Source: JAMQKA01 sp034521835
GTDB taxonomy: Bacteria > Bacteroidota > Rhodothermia > Balneolales > Balneolaceae
NCBI GenBank assembly: GCA_034521835.1
Contig: JAXHMA010000010.1
Location: 124,001 to 188,000, forward strand
Direction: 5' to 3'
Length of the DNA stretch: 64,000 nt
Shown here: one piece after another, positions 1-9,047 of the stretch
Position numbering within the stretch: position 1 is the stretch's first letter
How the letters are laid out: each line of letters begins with the position of its first letter
Made by a program: the position numbers and the translations under genes
The notes under the pieces: model-generated
What the model was told of the DNA's origin: nothing
Seen by the model: the letters and a program-made list of their open reading frames with translations, nothing else
Databases searched by the model: none

Positions 1-1039
1 ACGATTCGCTGCAGACTTACAGCAAGCATTAAATCCGGTGCGGGCGTACCAATAGAGGAAGCCGAAATTATTTGGACCAGTAACCACCCCGATCTCGCTT
101 GAAATTTCTGGCCAAGGGCTTGTAAAAGCAGTTGATACCGGTGAAGCCACCATCACAGCCAGCTATGGAGATGTATCAGATACGATTACGCTCAGCATTT
201 ATAGCTATGCCCTGGTCTATACAAGCACTGTCAATGGTACCCAGGAGTTATTTTACCTTGAGCTATCTGAAGCAGCAGCTCCCGAGCGTATACCCGGTAT
301 TTCTTCAAACACACCAGAAGGCGTCCCCTCTCCAGACGGTTCAGAAATTGTTTACGTCCAGCTTAATCTGATCTCCGGGAATTATGATCTTTTTCTGTAT
401 GATGTAGAGGGGCAATCATCCAGTCAGGTCACCTTTAGCGAAGACTATGATGCGATGCCCGGATGGAGTCCTGATAGTAAAAACATCGTATTCCACAGCC
501 AGATGTTTAATAGTGAAGACCAGGGAAATATCGTTATCTATAACTCTGAAAACAAGTCTTTCACAAATTTGACGCCCGGTCCACCAGCCAATTTTTTTAT
601 AAATGACCAACACCCGGCATGGTCGCCAGATAATTCGAAAATCGTTTACAGCCGATATGCAACAAAAACCGAGCTCTGGATTACCGATTCCGATGGTACC
701 AACCGACATAAATTAGTCGATAACGAAAATGTGGATTCCGAACCAAGTTGGTCACCTGATGGATCAGAAATAGTATTTACGCGGGTGCACAAGCTCATGA
801 TTTACAATATTGATGCGCATCAGGTTCGTCCTTTATCATCGACAGCTACCATACCTAACCAGCAACGAATGCCCGCCTGGAGCCCCGACGGCCGGTGGAT
901 AGCCTTCCACGCATACAATAGTCCGGCAGATCAATCTGAAATCTATCTGATCCGCCCCGATGGAAGCGACCTGACACTCGTAACGCGGGAGGCCTCCTGG
1001 GGAGGCGGTATGAATCCATCCTTTATTAAAATTCAATAA
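1..1039 (+). CDS. Big-2 / PD40 beta-propeller surface protein, 3' part, frameshifted
   Basis: The gene runs in from the left edge. The first ~95 nt read as the start of a bacterial Ig-like (Big-2) fold ending in IIWTSNHPDLA. A one-base shift near 95-103 moves it to the frame used to the stop at 1037-1039. There EISGQGLVKAVDTGEATITA completes the Ig-like domain. It is followed by about four TolB/WD40-like PD40 blades, each with the signature WSPDxxxIxF/Y (PGWSPDSKNIVF, PAWSPDNSKIVY, PSWSPDGSEIVF, PAWSPDGRWIAF). Such proteins are usually secreted or anchored outside the cell, with the propeller binding other proteins. No anchor or signal is visible because the N-terminus lies outside the window. 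Domain calls are firm; function is unknown. Confidence 0.75.
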
Positions 1040-1088
1040 ATCTGAAATTACATGAACTGCGTATTAACTATTGATATTGAGTAAAGCA

Positions 1089-1805
1089 ATGAACACGCAA
1101 AACACCTACATCCACATAACTATCCGGACTGTTTTACTACCTGGTGATTATGTTGTCTATTCAGCAATGTTGCCCTGGGCCAGCGGAAGCTATCGCCTGG
1201 ACAGTCTTGCGTGGTCTTCGGTCGCCGAACTGGAACCAATTGTCAAAGGGAAACCTCACCTGTTTTTGGGTAGCAGCGAAGCCGAAACGGCTCACCCGGT
1301 CACCGATATGATGCGGGAGGAATTTGACGAATTTCCACCGATGATGACGCATGTTCAAAAACCTTCAAAAGAATGGAGGGCACAGATTGCACAACATATG
1401 GCTGAAGGTCAGGCTGATTATGCTGTGCTGATCTGGCTTGGATTTAATGAATATCCCAAGGCGAATAAGGGAATCTTTAAAAAGAAAGTGGTGCTGGGCA
1501 CCGGCTATGAACCTGAAATCCGGTTCCTTTCTGCCGAGGACAAACCGGTTGAGGTACTGTAGCTTACCGCTATGCTTCTCGACAATACCGGAGAGGTGCT
1601 TCGCGTGGGAGCAGAGGCCTTTTTGCATGAAGATACGCCCTTTTGGGCACAGGTGATGGGCGTAAATAAATCGATTGATAACCAATCGATTCGAAAAGCC
1701 ATTGTGAATCACCGCCGTGAAGACCTGCCCGGCAGGCCGCTGGCGTGGAAAGTGGGGCTCAACACGCTGATGCAGCAGATAACCCAACGACCGAACCTAT
1801 TGTAG
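1089..1805 (+). CDS. Hypothetical protein with an in-frame amber stop
   Basis: I do not recognise this family. An ATG at 1089 (or TTG at 1071 in the same frame) opens a reading frame stopped by TAG at 1560-1562. The same frame continues from ATG 1572 to 1805 with similar composition, so this looks like one ~239-residue protein with a point stop (CAG to TAG would restore it) rather than two genes. The protein is soluble in character, with no clear signal peptide or membrane span. It contains conserved-looking stretches (HLFLGSSEAETAHPVTDMM, HEDTPFWAQVMG). It lies alone between the Big-2/PD40 gene and a sensor kinase and offers no functional context. Confidence 0.5.
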
Positions 1806-1971
1806 TATAATCATGGTTTATTTTGTGATCGTCTAAAATCACCTTTACTATTAAGCGGGGAATAAAAAGAACCAAGAGAAAAATTACGTTAACTTTATAA
1901 GTACATCCTTGGGGACAAAATAGAGAAGTCATTATTCTCTAAAATAAAATAGAGGGGAGTACACTAAAATC

Positions 1972-3159
1972 ATGAGTGGAGCAAACACGCAGACTACGAA
2001 AGAAACCATCATTGAATATATAAGTAGTAATTCGGATATGTCGGAAGAGGAAGCTGCCGATCTTCTTGAAAACCTAGAAACAACCAACGATTTTCCCCAG
2101 TTTAAAAATCAACCGGATACTAGCAATATGATTGAAAAAAAACAGATGCTTAAACTCCTCTATGCCGCGGTAGATTCGGCCAGGGAGATGGTCATCATTA
2201 CGGATGCCCGAGAAGAGATCGGACAAGAGGAGATCATTTATGCCAACCGCGGGGTTGAAGAGATTACAGGCTACACCCAGGAAGAGCTTATCGGTAACAA
2301 TCCAAAGATGCTCCAGGGACCAGAGACCGATCAATCGGAAATTGACCGCTTGGTGGAAAACCTGTCAAATGGCGAACGTTTTACGGGAGAAACGTTTAAT
2401 TACAGGAAAGATGGCACTACATACCGGGTGCGTTGGAGCATTGATCCTATCTATAATGACGACGGCGACATTACGCATTTCGTTTCTCTTCAACAGAATG
2501 TAACCGAGGAATGGGAACGCAAGAAAAAACTTCAGCAGATAATCGAAGAGCGGGAGTCACTGCTCAGTGAAATCCACCACCGGCTGAAAAACAATCTTGC
2601 CGTCATTATCGGCCTGCTTGATCTTCAGGCAGCCAAGACCAGCTCCGAGGAAACAAAAAATATTTTGTCAGAATGCATCAATCGCATTCAATCTATCGCA
2701 ACACTACACGAAAAACTATATGAGACGGGAGATTTCGAAAATATTTCGCTTAACAGCTACATAACCGAACTAATCGAACATCTTGTCCAAACACTGAGCT
2801 CCCATGATATGGACATCTCCATACGCGAAGATATTGCCGATATTTCATTGCCTTCGGATAAAGCCGTTACCCTTGCGTTGATTATCAATGAAGTTTTTAC
2901 AAACTCCTTTAAACATGGTTTTAAAGGAGTCAAAGAGGGCCGTTTGTGGATCACTTTGAATCATGAATCCGACCACATTGACCTGACAATCAGCGACGAC
3001 GGGGTAGGCTTGCCGGATGATCTTGACTTGGCAAACATCAACACCCTCGGGATGCGACTTATCCATACACTTTGCACCCAGCTCGGCGGGCAATATACCT
3101 TTGAAAATCGAGATCCCGGCACCACATTTTTCCTGGAATTTGAAATCAACCGTGGGTGA
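1972..3159 (+). CDS. PAS-domain sensor histidine kinase, HisKA_2 type
   Basis: This is a cytoplasmic sensor kinase of 395 residues with no membrane span. Residues ~60-180 form a PAS domain of the LOV subtype, with GYTQEELIGNNPKMLQG at the usual flavin loop. The photoactive cysteine of the GxNCRFLQ motif is replaced by proline, so it is probably not a light sensor. Residues ~195-275 are a HisKA_2 dimerisation domain whose phospho-acceptor is in EIHHRLKNNL. Residues ~290-395 are the HATPase domain, with N box INEVFTNSFKHGF and G boxes DDGVGLPDD and NTLGMRL. A purine-rich stretch (GAGGGGAG) lies ~12-18 nt before the ATG. No response regulator is adjacent, so its partner is unknown. A kinase of the same HisKA_2 class lies at 19417-21071. 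Confidence 0.85.
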   Translation: MSGANTQTTKETIIEYISSNSDMSEEEAADLLENLETTNDFPQFKNQPDTSNMIEKKQMLKLLYAAVDSAREMVIITDAREEIGQEEIIYANRGVEEITGYTQEELIGNNPKMLQGPETDQSEIDRLVENLSNGERFTGETFNYRKDGTTYRVRWSIDPIYNDDGDITHFVSLQQNVTEEWERKKKLQQIIEERESLLSEIHHRLKNNLAVIIGLLDLQAAKTSSEETKNILSECINRIQSIATLHEKLYETGDFENISLNSYITELIEHLVQTLSSHDMDISIREDIADISLPSDKAVTLALIINEVFTNSFKHGFKGVKEGRLWITLNHESDHIDLTISDDGVGLPDDLDLANINTLGMRLIHTLCTQLGGQYTFENRDPGTTFFLEFEINRG

Positions 3160-3266
3160 CTACCTTGCTGGACTGAAACCAGCTTCCACTTGTCTTTTAA
3201 ACTGAAGATTCAAAGTTTAACAGGCGGCTTGTAACTTCAAAATTAAGGCTTTGGCCAAAGATTTTA

Positions 3267-3343
3267 CCCAAAATTCCCTATCTCTCCCACTTCCTACCAC
3301 GCTCTTTCCCATTTTCTTCCACTCTTCTCCCACGGTATCCCAA
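3267..3343 (-). promoter_or_regulatory. Inverted array of MraZ-like boxes upstream of mraZ
   Basis: On the minus strand this stretch carries eight G-rich pentamers: TTGGG, GTGGG, GTGGA, ATGGG, GTGGT, GTGGG, TAGGG, TTGGG. On the plus strand they begin at 3339, 3329, 3318, 3308, 3296, 3286, 3276 and 3267. Steps are 9-12 nt, close to one helical turn. The minus-strand 20-mer over 3281-3300 matches the plus-strand MraZ operator at 3491-3510 at 16 of 20 positions. It occupies most of the 400-nt non-coding gap (3160-3559) and faces no divergent gene. Assignment to MraZ is inference from the spacing and the match. Confidence 0.5.
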
Positions 3344-3450
3344 CAGCCTTAAAATCCTGCCTATAACAGTCTCAGCTTGTATTTGATCACGATTTTTCCC
3401 CACTCAAAATCCCGACAAGATAAATTAATATCGATATTCAGGGAAATTGC

Positions 3451-3480
3451 TTGACATATTGAAAGCAATTGGGGTAAATT
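3451..3480 (+). promoter_or_regulatory. Putative promoter of the division/cell-wall cluster
   Basis: A perfect -35 hexamer TTGACA (3451-3456) is followed after 18 nt by TAAATT (3475-3480), which matches four of six positions of the -10 consensus. The -10 region and the expected transcription start fall inside the array of MraZ boxes beginning at 3470, the arrangement expected for autorepression. It lies ~80 nt before the mraZ start codon. Confidence 0.5.
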
Positions 3481-3506
3481 GTGGGTTGAAGTGGTAGAAT
3501 GTGGGA
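3470..3506 (+). promoter_or_regulatory. MraZ operator (TGGGN direct repeats)
   Basis: Four direct repeats TGGGG (3470), TGGGT (3482), TGGTA (3492) and TGGGA (3502) are spaced 12, 10 and 10 nt apart. MraZ is known to bind TGGGN-type direct repeats with a ~10-nt period in front of its own operon. The array overlaps the predicted -10 region and ends ~55 nt before mraZ, so repression of the dcw cluster by its first gene product is likely. Confidence 0.75.
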
Positions 3507-3559
3507 GATTCCGCTTTACGCTACCTAAACAAGTTAATTGCTAAATTCTTGGGGACTTC

Positions 3560-4027
3560 GTGCCAAGTTTCAAAGGTCAATATGAACACAGTATAGACAG
3601 CAAAGGCCGTGTGAGCTTTCCGGCCAAGCTGCGCAAAAGCCTTACGCCCGAGGCCCAAGAGCGATTTACCATACTGCGAGGAGTTGATCCCTGCCTGCAA
3701 CTTTATCCCGCGGATGAGTGGCAGATGTTCGAAAAACGACTCTCTAATATAAACAGTTTTTCCGAAGAGGGTCGGCTCGTAAAGCGGCATCTGTTGCGTT
3801 ATGCAGAAGATCTTTCTCTGGATAACCAAAATCGCATTGCACTGCCTTCACAGCTTATGGAATATGCCGGCATTGAAGACAAGGCGATCTTTATTGGAAG
3901 CGTTGAATATGTGGAAATATGGTCGCCTGGTAAACTGGCCGCAGAAGATTCCGAAATCTCAGACGAAATGTACCAAGAACTTTTTGAGCGTGTGATGGGC
4001 GATGATGACATTCATGACAAAAGATGA
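3560..4027 (+). CDS. mraZ: Transcriptional regulator MraZ
   Basis: MraZ is an AbrB-fold DNA-binding protein that assembles into rings and represses the dcw operon. The 155-residue product starts at GTG 3560. It shows the two MraZ half-domains: FKGQYEHSIDSKGRVSFPAK near the N-terminus and DLSLDNQNRIALPSQL around residue 90, each carrying the D-x-x-x-R-[VI]-x-[LF]-P signature. Its length is typical. It overlaps rsmH by 26 nt and is the first gene of the cluster. Direct repeats of its expected operator lie just upstream, indicating autoregulation. The reading frame is intact. Confidence 0.95.
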   Translation: MPSFKGQYEHSIDSKGRVSFPAKLRKSLTPEAQERFTILRGVDPCLQLYPADEWQMFEKRLSNINSFSEEGRLVKRHLLRYAEDLSLDNQNRIALPSQLMEYAGIEDKAIFIGSVEYVEIWSPGKLAAEDSEISDEMYQELFERVMGDDDIHDKR

Positions 4028-4967
4028 CACAAATAGCTCCGATTCATATTATGAGCATCAGCCTGTGTTGCTTGAGGAGGCGGTGTCTCATCTTATAACC
4101 GATCCTGGCGGGATCTATATCGATGCCACGCTTGGCGGCGGCGGCCATAGTACGCACCTACTTTCTGAGTTAGATTCTGACGCCACTATTTTTGGAATTG
4201 ACCAGGATGACGAAGCCTTGGATGCAGCACGGGAACGAATTGGCGACGACCCCCGCTTCAATACGGTTAAGGGTAATTTCGGGTACTTGAATCGGCTTTT
4301 GCCACCCAATATTCGTGGCAAAATATCGGGATTACTGCTCGATCTCGGCGTATCCACCCACCAGATTACAGAGCCCGAACGTGGTTTTAGTTTTCAAAAG
4401 GAGGGTCCACTTGATATGCGGATGGGCAATCTCCGTGGCATAACGGCCCACCACGTGGTAAATGAGTATTCCTACGAGGATCTTCGCGATATTATTTTTC
4501 ATTACGGCGAAGAACGCAAGAGCCGTGAAATAGCACGGGCCATTATTGATAGTCGTCCGGTAGAAACAACCACCGATCTCCGGAAGATTGTAGAGAGCCT
4601 TGTTCCTGATCGCTATCAAATAAAAAGCGTTGCCCGCGTATTTCAGGGCATCCGTATTGAGGTAAACCGGGAACTGGATATGCTACGCAACGTGCTAGAG
4701 CAATCACTAGATATGGTAAAACCTAACGGGCGGATTGTGGCGATATCCTACCATTCGCTGGAAGACCGGCTGGTGAAGCGCTTTTTTAAAGCAGGAAATT
4801 TTGAAGGAAAGATTGAGAAAGATTTTTACGGCAACGACCTATCTCCCATAAAAGAGATCTCAGACGGAATCATCACTCCCACTGATGAAGAGATAGAACG
4901 CAATCCCGCTGCTCGAAGTGCCAAGATGAGAGTTGCTCAAATTAAAAAGATGGAGAGAGGTGACTAA
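4002..4967 (+). CDS. rsmH: 16S rRNA (cytosine-1402-N4) methyltransferase RsmH
   Basis: RsmH (MraW) uses S-adenosylmethionine to methylate N4 of C1402 in the decoding centre of 16S rRNA. The 321-residue product shows the SAM-binding loop YIDATLGGGGHS, the acidic ribose-binding GIDQDDEAL, the family block LLLDLGVSTHQIT followed by ERGFSF and PLDMRM, and the C-terminal SYHSLEDRLVKRFF. The frame overlaps mraZ. ATG 4014 is an equally good start and would give a product four residues shorter. It is immediately followed by ftsL, as in most dcw clusters. Reading frame intact. Confidence 0.95.
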   Translation: MMTFMTKDDTNSSDSYYEHQPVLLEEAVSHLITDPGGIYIDATLGGGGHSTHLLSELDSDATIFGIDQDDEALDAARERIGDDPRFNTVKGNFGYLNRLLPPNIRGKISGLLLDLGVSTHQITEPERGFSFQKEGPLDMRMGNLRGITAHHVVNEYSYEDLRDIIFHYGEERKSREIARAIIDSRPVETTTDLRKIVESLVPDRYQIKSVARVFQGIRIEVNRELDMLRNVLEQSLDMVKPNGRIVAISYHSLEDRLVKRFFKAGNFEGKIEKDFYGNDLSPIKEISDGIITPTDEEIERNPAARSAKMRVAQIKKMERGD

Positions 4968-5393
4968 ATGCTCGTAAAAACACCCTTGCAGGAAAAACAA
5001 AACAAGCAGGCACAACCCAACCGGCGCCCGAAGAACCCTAATAATCGGAAAAAGTCGGGCAATGGGTCAACTATTCGCTACGGCACCAAGCGAAAAAATA
5101 AGGATAAGAAATTAAGCCTGCCTTCCGTCCCCGCATGGAAGATGATAATAGGCGCCGTGGTGATAGGCGCACTAGGTATGCTCTACCTGAAGCACGTATT
5201 TGCCACCCAGCAGTTGCTCACCGAAGTACATCAGCTGGAAAATGAGTATCAAAAAGCCAAACGGCGTCATGAAGACTTACGGCTAACCTACGACCGTATG
5301 ATCGGCCCGAAAGAGATCTACGAGAAAGCCAAAAACCAGGGATTCATAAATGGTGGCCCGGCCGATAATATCATAACTGTTGAGGAGGAATAG
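4968..5393 (+). CDS. ftsL: Cell division protein FtsL
   Basis: FtsL is a small bitopic divisome protein that forms a coiled-coil subcomplex with FtsB and FtsQ and helps activate FtsWI. The 141-residue product has a long basic cytoplasmic tail (~residues 1-55, rich in K, R, N), one membrane span (MIIGAVVIGALGMLYL, ~60-78) and a periplasmic heptad-like region (QQLLTEVHQLENEYQKAKRR). Sequence identity to FtsL is weak, as is usual in this family. The call rests on topology and on its position directly after rsmH and before ftsI. It starts one base after the rsmH stop. Confidence 0.8.
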   Translation: MLVKTPLQEKQNKQAQPNRRPKNPNNRKKSGNGSTIRYGTKRKNKDKKLSLPSVPAWKMIIGAVVIGALGMLYLKHVFATQQLLTEVHQLENEYQKAKRRHEDLRLTYDRMIGPKEIYEKAKNQGFINGGPADNIITVEEE

Positions 5394-5394
5394 C

Positions 5395-7549
5395 ATGACC
5401 GACGAGCGTTCCGCTATTATGGGGCGGCTTTTTACTTTGTTTGGGCTTCTGCTGCTGCTCCCTTGTGCAATCGGCTTTCAGCTGTTTCGCATTAATTTTA
5501 TTGAAGGGGATGAACTACGAAAACTATGGAACGAGCAGGCGATTGACTATATCTCTATTCCGGCCCAGCGAGGTAATATTTACGACAATGACGGTACTCT
5601 GCTTGCTACTAACTCTGTAGTCTACAAGGCAGCTATAGATCCTAAAGTAAAAGAACTGACCAGTACGGACATAGACAAGGTCTGTCAGCTGCTTTCCAAG
5701 CATACCAATCAAAGTACAGCGTTCTACCGGCAAAAGATAAGGAGCGCGCCCGAACGATCACGCTACGTCGTTCTATCAAAAAATATTGATGCCGATGCCT
5801 ACCTGGAACTCAATGCCCTCGATATGCGAGCCCTGATCCTGGAAGAAAGTTACCAGCGCCGGTACAACTTTGGATCGCTGGGGGCTCATGTGGTGGGATT
5901 TACCAATCATGAGGATCAAGGCGTTATTGGGCTGGAAAATAAGTACAACGAGCAACTTAAAGGTATTGACGGACAGCAGCAGGTTCGGCGTGACAGAAAC
6001 GGCGGCATTTTCGCTTATGTAGGAGCACCCCGCAAGCAACCTGTTCAGGGACATTCCCTGCACACCACCATTGATGCCCACATCCAAGCCATTCTGGAAG
6101 ATGAGCTTAAAGCCGGGATTAACCGTACCAAATCCAACTACGGTACTGCCATTGTGATGGATCCCCGCACCGGGGCTATTAAGGCGATGGCGAATTATCC
6201 CACATTCAACCCAAATCAGCCCGCCTCATCCAAAAATGAGAACCGTAAGAACTACGCGATTTCGGATATGATTGAGCCCGGCTCTACTTTTAAACTGGTG
6301 ACGGCCATCGCTGCCGTTGAGCAGGATGTCGTTGAATTCGGCGAAACATTTGAAACACCCGAAGACGGCTCTCACATGATTCACGGGCAGATGATGACCG
6401 ATCATGATCCGCTCGGCACCCTGCGTTTGGACCAGGTATTTGAGCAGTCCTCCAACATCGCTACCTCCGAAATTGCAATGCGGCTTTCGCCCAATGTATT
6501 TTACCAGTATGCCCGTAACCTGGGCTTTGGAACACCAACCAACATCGATCTGCCCAACGAAGAAACTGGGCGACTTAAAAAGCCTTATGAATGGAGTCAG
6601 GTTACTCTGCCCTGGATGGCTATCGGCTATGAAGTGCAGGCCACCCCTGTCCAAATTCTGCAGGCATACGCGGCATTTGCCAACAGTGGCAAGATGATGC
6701 GCCCCTATGTCGTTAAAAAAATAACCGACGGCGAGCAGAATACCGTCCGCAGTAAATCGAGCCGGTTCAGGTACGGCAAATTGCTAAAAAAGAGACCCTG
6801 AACAAGCTGTATCCAGTTTTTGAGGATGTCGTTGCAGATTCGGGCACCGCACGCTGGGCACAGGTAGAAGGACTTAAAATTGCAGGTAAAACAGGGACGG
6901 CCAAAAAGTTTATTGACGGTCGTTACCGGATGGCCTACCGGGCTTCTTTTGTGGGATTTTTTCCCGCCGACAATCCAAAGTATGTATGCCTGGTGGTTCT
7001 TGATGAACCGCAAACGAGCATCTATGGCGGATATACCGCAGGCGTAATTTTTAAGCAGACGGCCACACGCATTGCCGGTTTGGACAACGAAATCCTGCGA
7101 GAAATTGAAGAAAGCGATCCCAACAAAGGAGAGGCTGGTCCACATCCCGGATGTCAGAAATATGAACGTGAAGCGAAGCACAGGCCCTGCTTGAATCCCA
7201 TAAAGTTGAGTTTAAGATGAAAGGATCCGGCAACTGGGTGATACGACAACATCCCCGGCCGGGCAGTACAATAACCCGCAAGCAAGAAATTACCATTGAC
7301 CTGGGCGAAGCCACTTCGGACTCGGCCAATACAACCACGCCGGAAGGATATGCACGAATTCCAGATGTGGGTGGGCTGGATATGCGACGCGCGTCAACAC
7401 TGGTCAACAGTCACGGTTTTGAAATCAAAATGATCGGTTCCGGCACGGTATATACGCAGTTTCCGCGACCCGGCGATTTGATGAAGAAAGGACGAACCAT
7501 CACGGTTCGCGGTAAAGCAAAATCCCTCGAAACGTTAGCAGGTGGATAG
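5395..7549 (+). CDS. ftsI: FtsI septal transpeptidase with two PASTA domains, three frameshifts
   Basis: FtsI (class B PBP) cross-links septal peptidoglycan together with FtsW. ATG 5395 follows GAGGAGG. An N-terminal membrane span (~residues 12-32) precedes the dimerisation domain (IPAQRGNIYD) and the transpeptidase domain with PGSTFKLV (SxxK), QSSNIA (SxN) and AGKTGTAKKF (KTG). Two C-terminal PASTA repeats follow (HIPDVRNMN onward from ~7140, and ARIPDVGGLDMRRA from ~7350). The coding frame shifts near 6765-6780, near 7128 and near 7180, so the KTG box and PASTA part are not in the frame of the start. All motifs are otherwise present and the gene is essential, so sequencing errors are the likely cause. 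Confidence 0.88.
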
Positions 7550-7557
7550 ATAAGCGA

Positions 7558-9047
7558 ATGACGTTTAATAAACTCATAGACATTTGTCAACCGATCGATG
7601 TTTACGGCTCCAAGCCGGAACAGTTCGGTCCCCTTACGCAGGATTCTCGTGAGGTAAGCGAGGGATCCGTATTTATCGCCGTGCGTGGTACACAGGTGGA
7701 TGGTCATATGTTTATTGAAAACGCCATTTCCCGCGGTGCTACCATCATCATCTGTGAGGATGCCGACGATACCGAGAACCCCGATGTTTGTGTTTTTGAG
7801 GTGGAGGATACCCGGTCGCTTATTGGTCCACTTGCACAGGCTTTCCAGGGGAACCCCGCTGACAAACTTACCGTAATCGGCATTACGGGAACCAACGGAA
7901 AAACTACCGTGGCAAACCTTGTACATCCACGCGCTGGGCCAGCTGGGAGCCCGCCCTTCCATGCTTGGTACCATAGGCAAGCGGATCCAGGATGAAATGC
8001 TGGAGAGCATGTTAACCACGGCCGACCCCGTTGAACTGGCGCGGGATATGCGCAAAATGGTAGATGCCGATTCTACACATCTTGTAATGGAGGTTTCTTC
8101 GCACGCGCTGGACCAGAAACGGGTGACAGGTATCAAATTTCAAATTGCTGTGTTTACCAATCTGAGCCACGATCACCTGGATTATCACGAATCGCTCGAT
8201 GAGTACGCGACGGCTAAAAAGCAGCTGTTTGATGATCTGCCACCCGAATCAACCGCCGTTGTAAATGGTGATGATCCCAATGCAGAACTGATGCTTCGGG
8301 ATTGCAAAGCCAAATCGATTTCATTCAGTTTTGAACACCCCGCTGATGTTAACTGTGAACTAATTTCCAGTGACTCAAACGGCATTATCAGTCAAGGTTG
8401 AGGACCAGCAGTTCAACAGTCCACTGGTCGGTAAATTCAATGCCTACAATGTGGTGTCTGCCTTTCTGATCTGCCAGTCACTTGGTTTTGACAGGCCCAA
8501 AATTGCCGAAGCACTCAGCAAAGCTACCGGAGCTGGCGGCCGGCTTGAGCGGGTTCAGCTGGAGAATATCGAAAATCAACCCTTGGTATTGGTGGATTAT
8601 GCCCACACTCCCGATGCACTCGAAAATGTACTTAGTACGCTAAAAAATCTTAAAACCGAAACGCAAAACCTCCATGTCATTTTTGGCTGTGGCGGCGATC
8701 GGGACAAAACCAAGCGTCCCAAAATGGCGCAGATCGCAGAACAGTATGCCGACCTTATCACGGTAACATCTGACAATCCGCGGTCCGAAGATCCAGATGA
8801 AATTATTGACGAGATCATGGGAGGTTTTTCTAAACCGAACTCCGTTCGAAATATTACCGACCGTAGGCAGGCGATAGGACAAGTAATTTCTGAATCTATC
8901 GCAAACAGTATCATCTTAATTGCAGGGAAAGGGCACGAAACCTACCAGGAAATTGCAGGTACGCGTCATGACTTTGATGACCGTGAAGTGGCGCGTAAAG
9001 CATTATCACAACGAATCGGAACCGCAACATCCGGGGAGGCTGAATAA
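7558..9047 (+). CDS. murE: UDP-MurNAc-tripeptide synthetase MurE, two frameshifts
   Basis: MurE adds the third stem-peptide residue to UDP-MurNAc-L-Ala-D-Glu. The N-terminal Mur domain starts at ATG 7558, and the ATP loop GITGTNGKTTVANL is at ~7880-7920. A shift near 7915 moves to the frame holding EVSSHALDQKRV and FTNLSHDHLDYH, and a second near 8385 to the frame ending at 9047. The last part has DYAHTPDALENVL and the substrate-specificity motif DNPRSEDP. Arg in the DNPR motif is the established mark of meso-diaminopimelate enzymes. Combined length (~496 residues) is normal. The stop overlaps the mraY start (TAATG). Confidence 0.9.

Noticed and set aside
132..371. Plus-strand ORF of 79 codons near the left edge
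   Set aside because: It is a shadow of the Big-2/PD40 frame, which reads coherently through the same bases.
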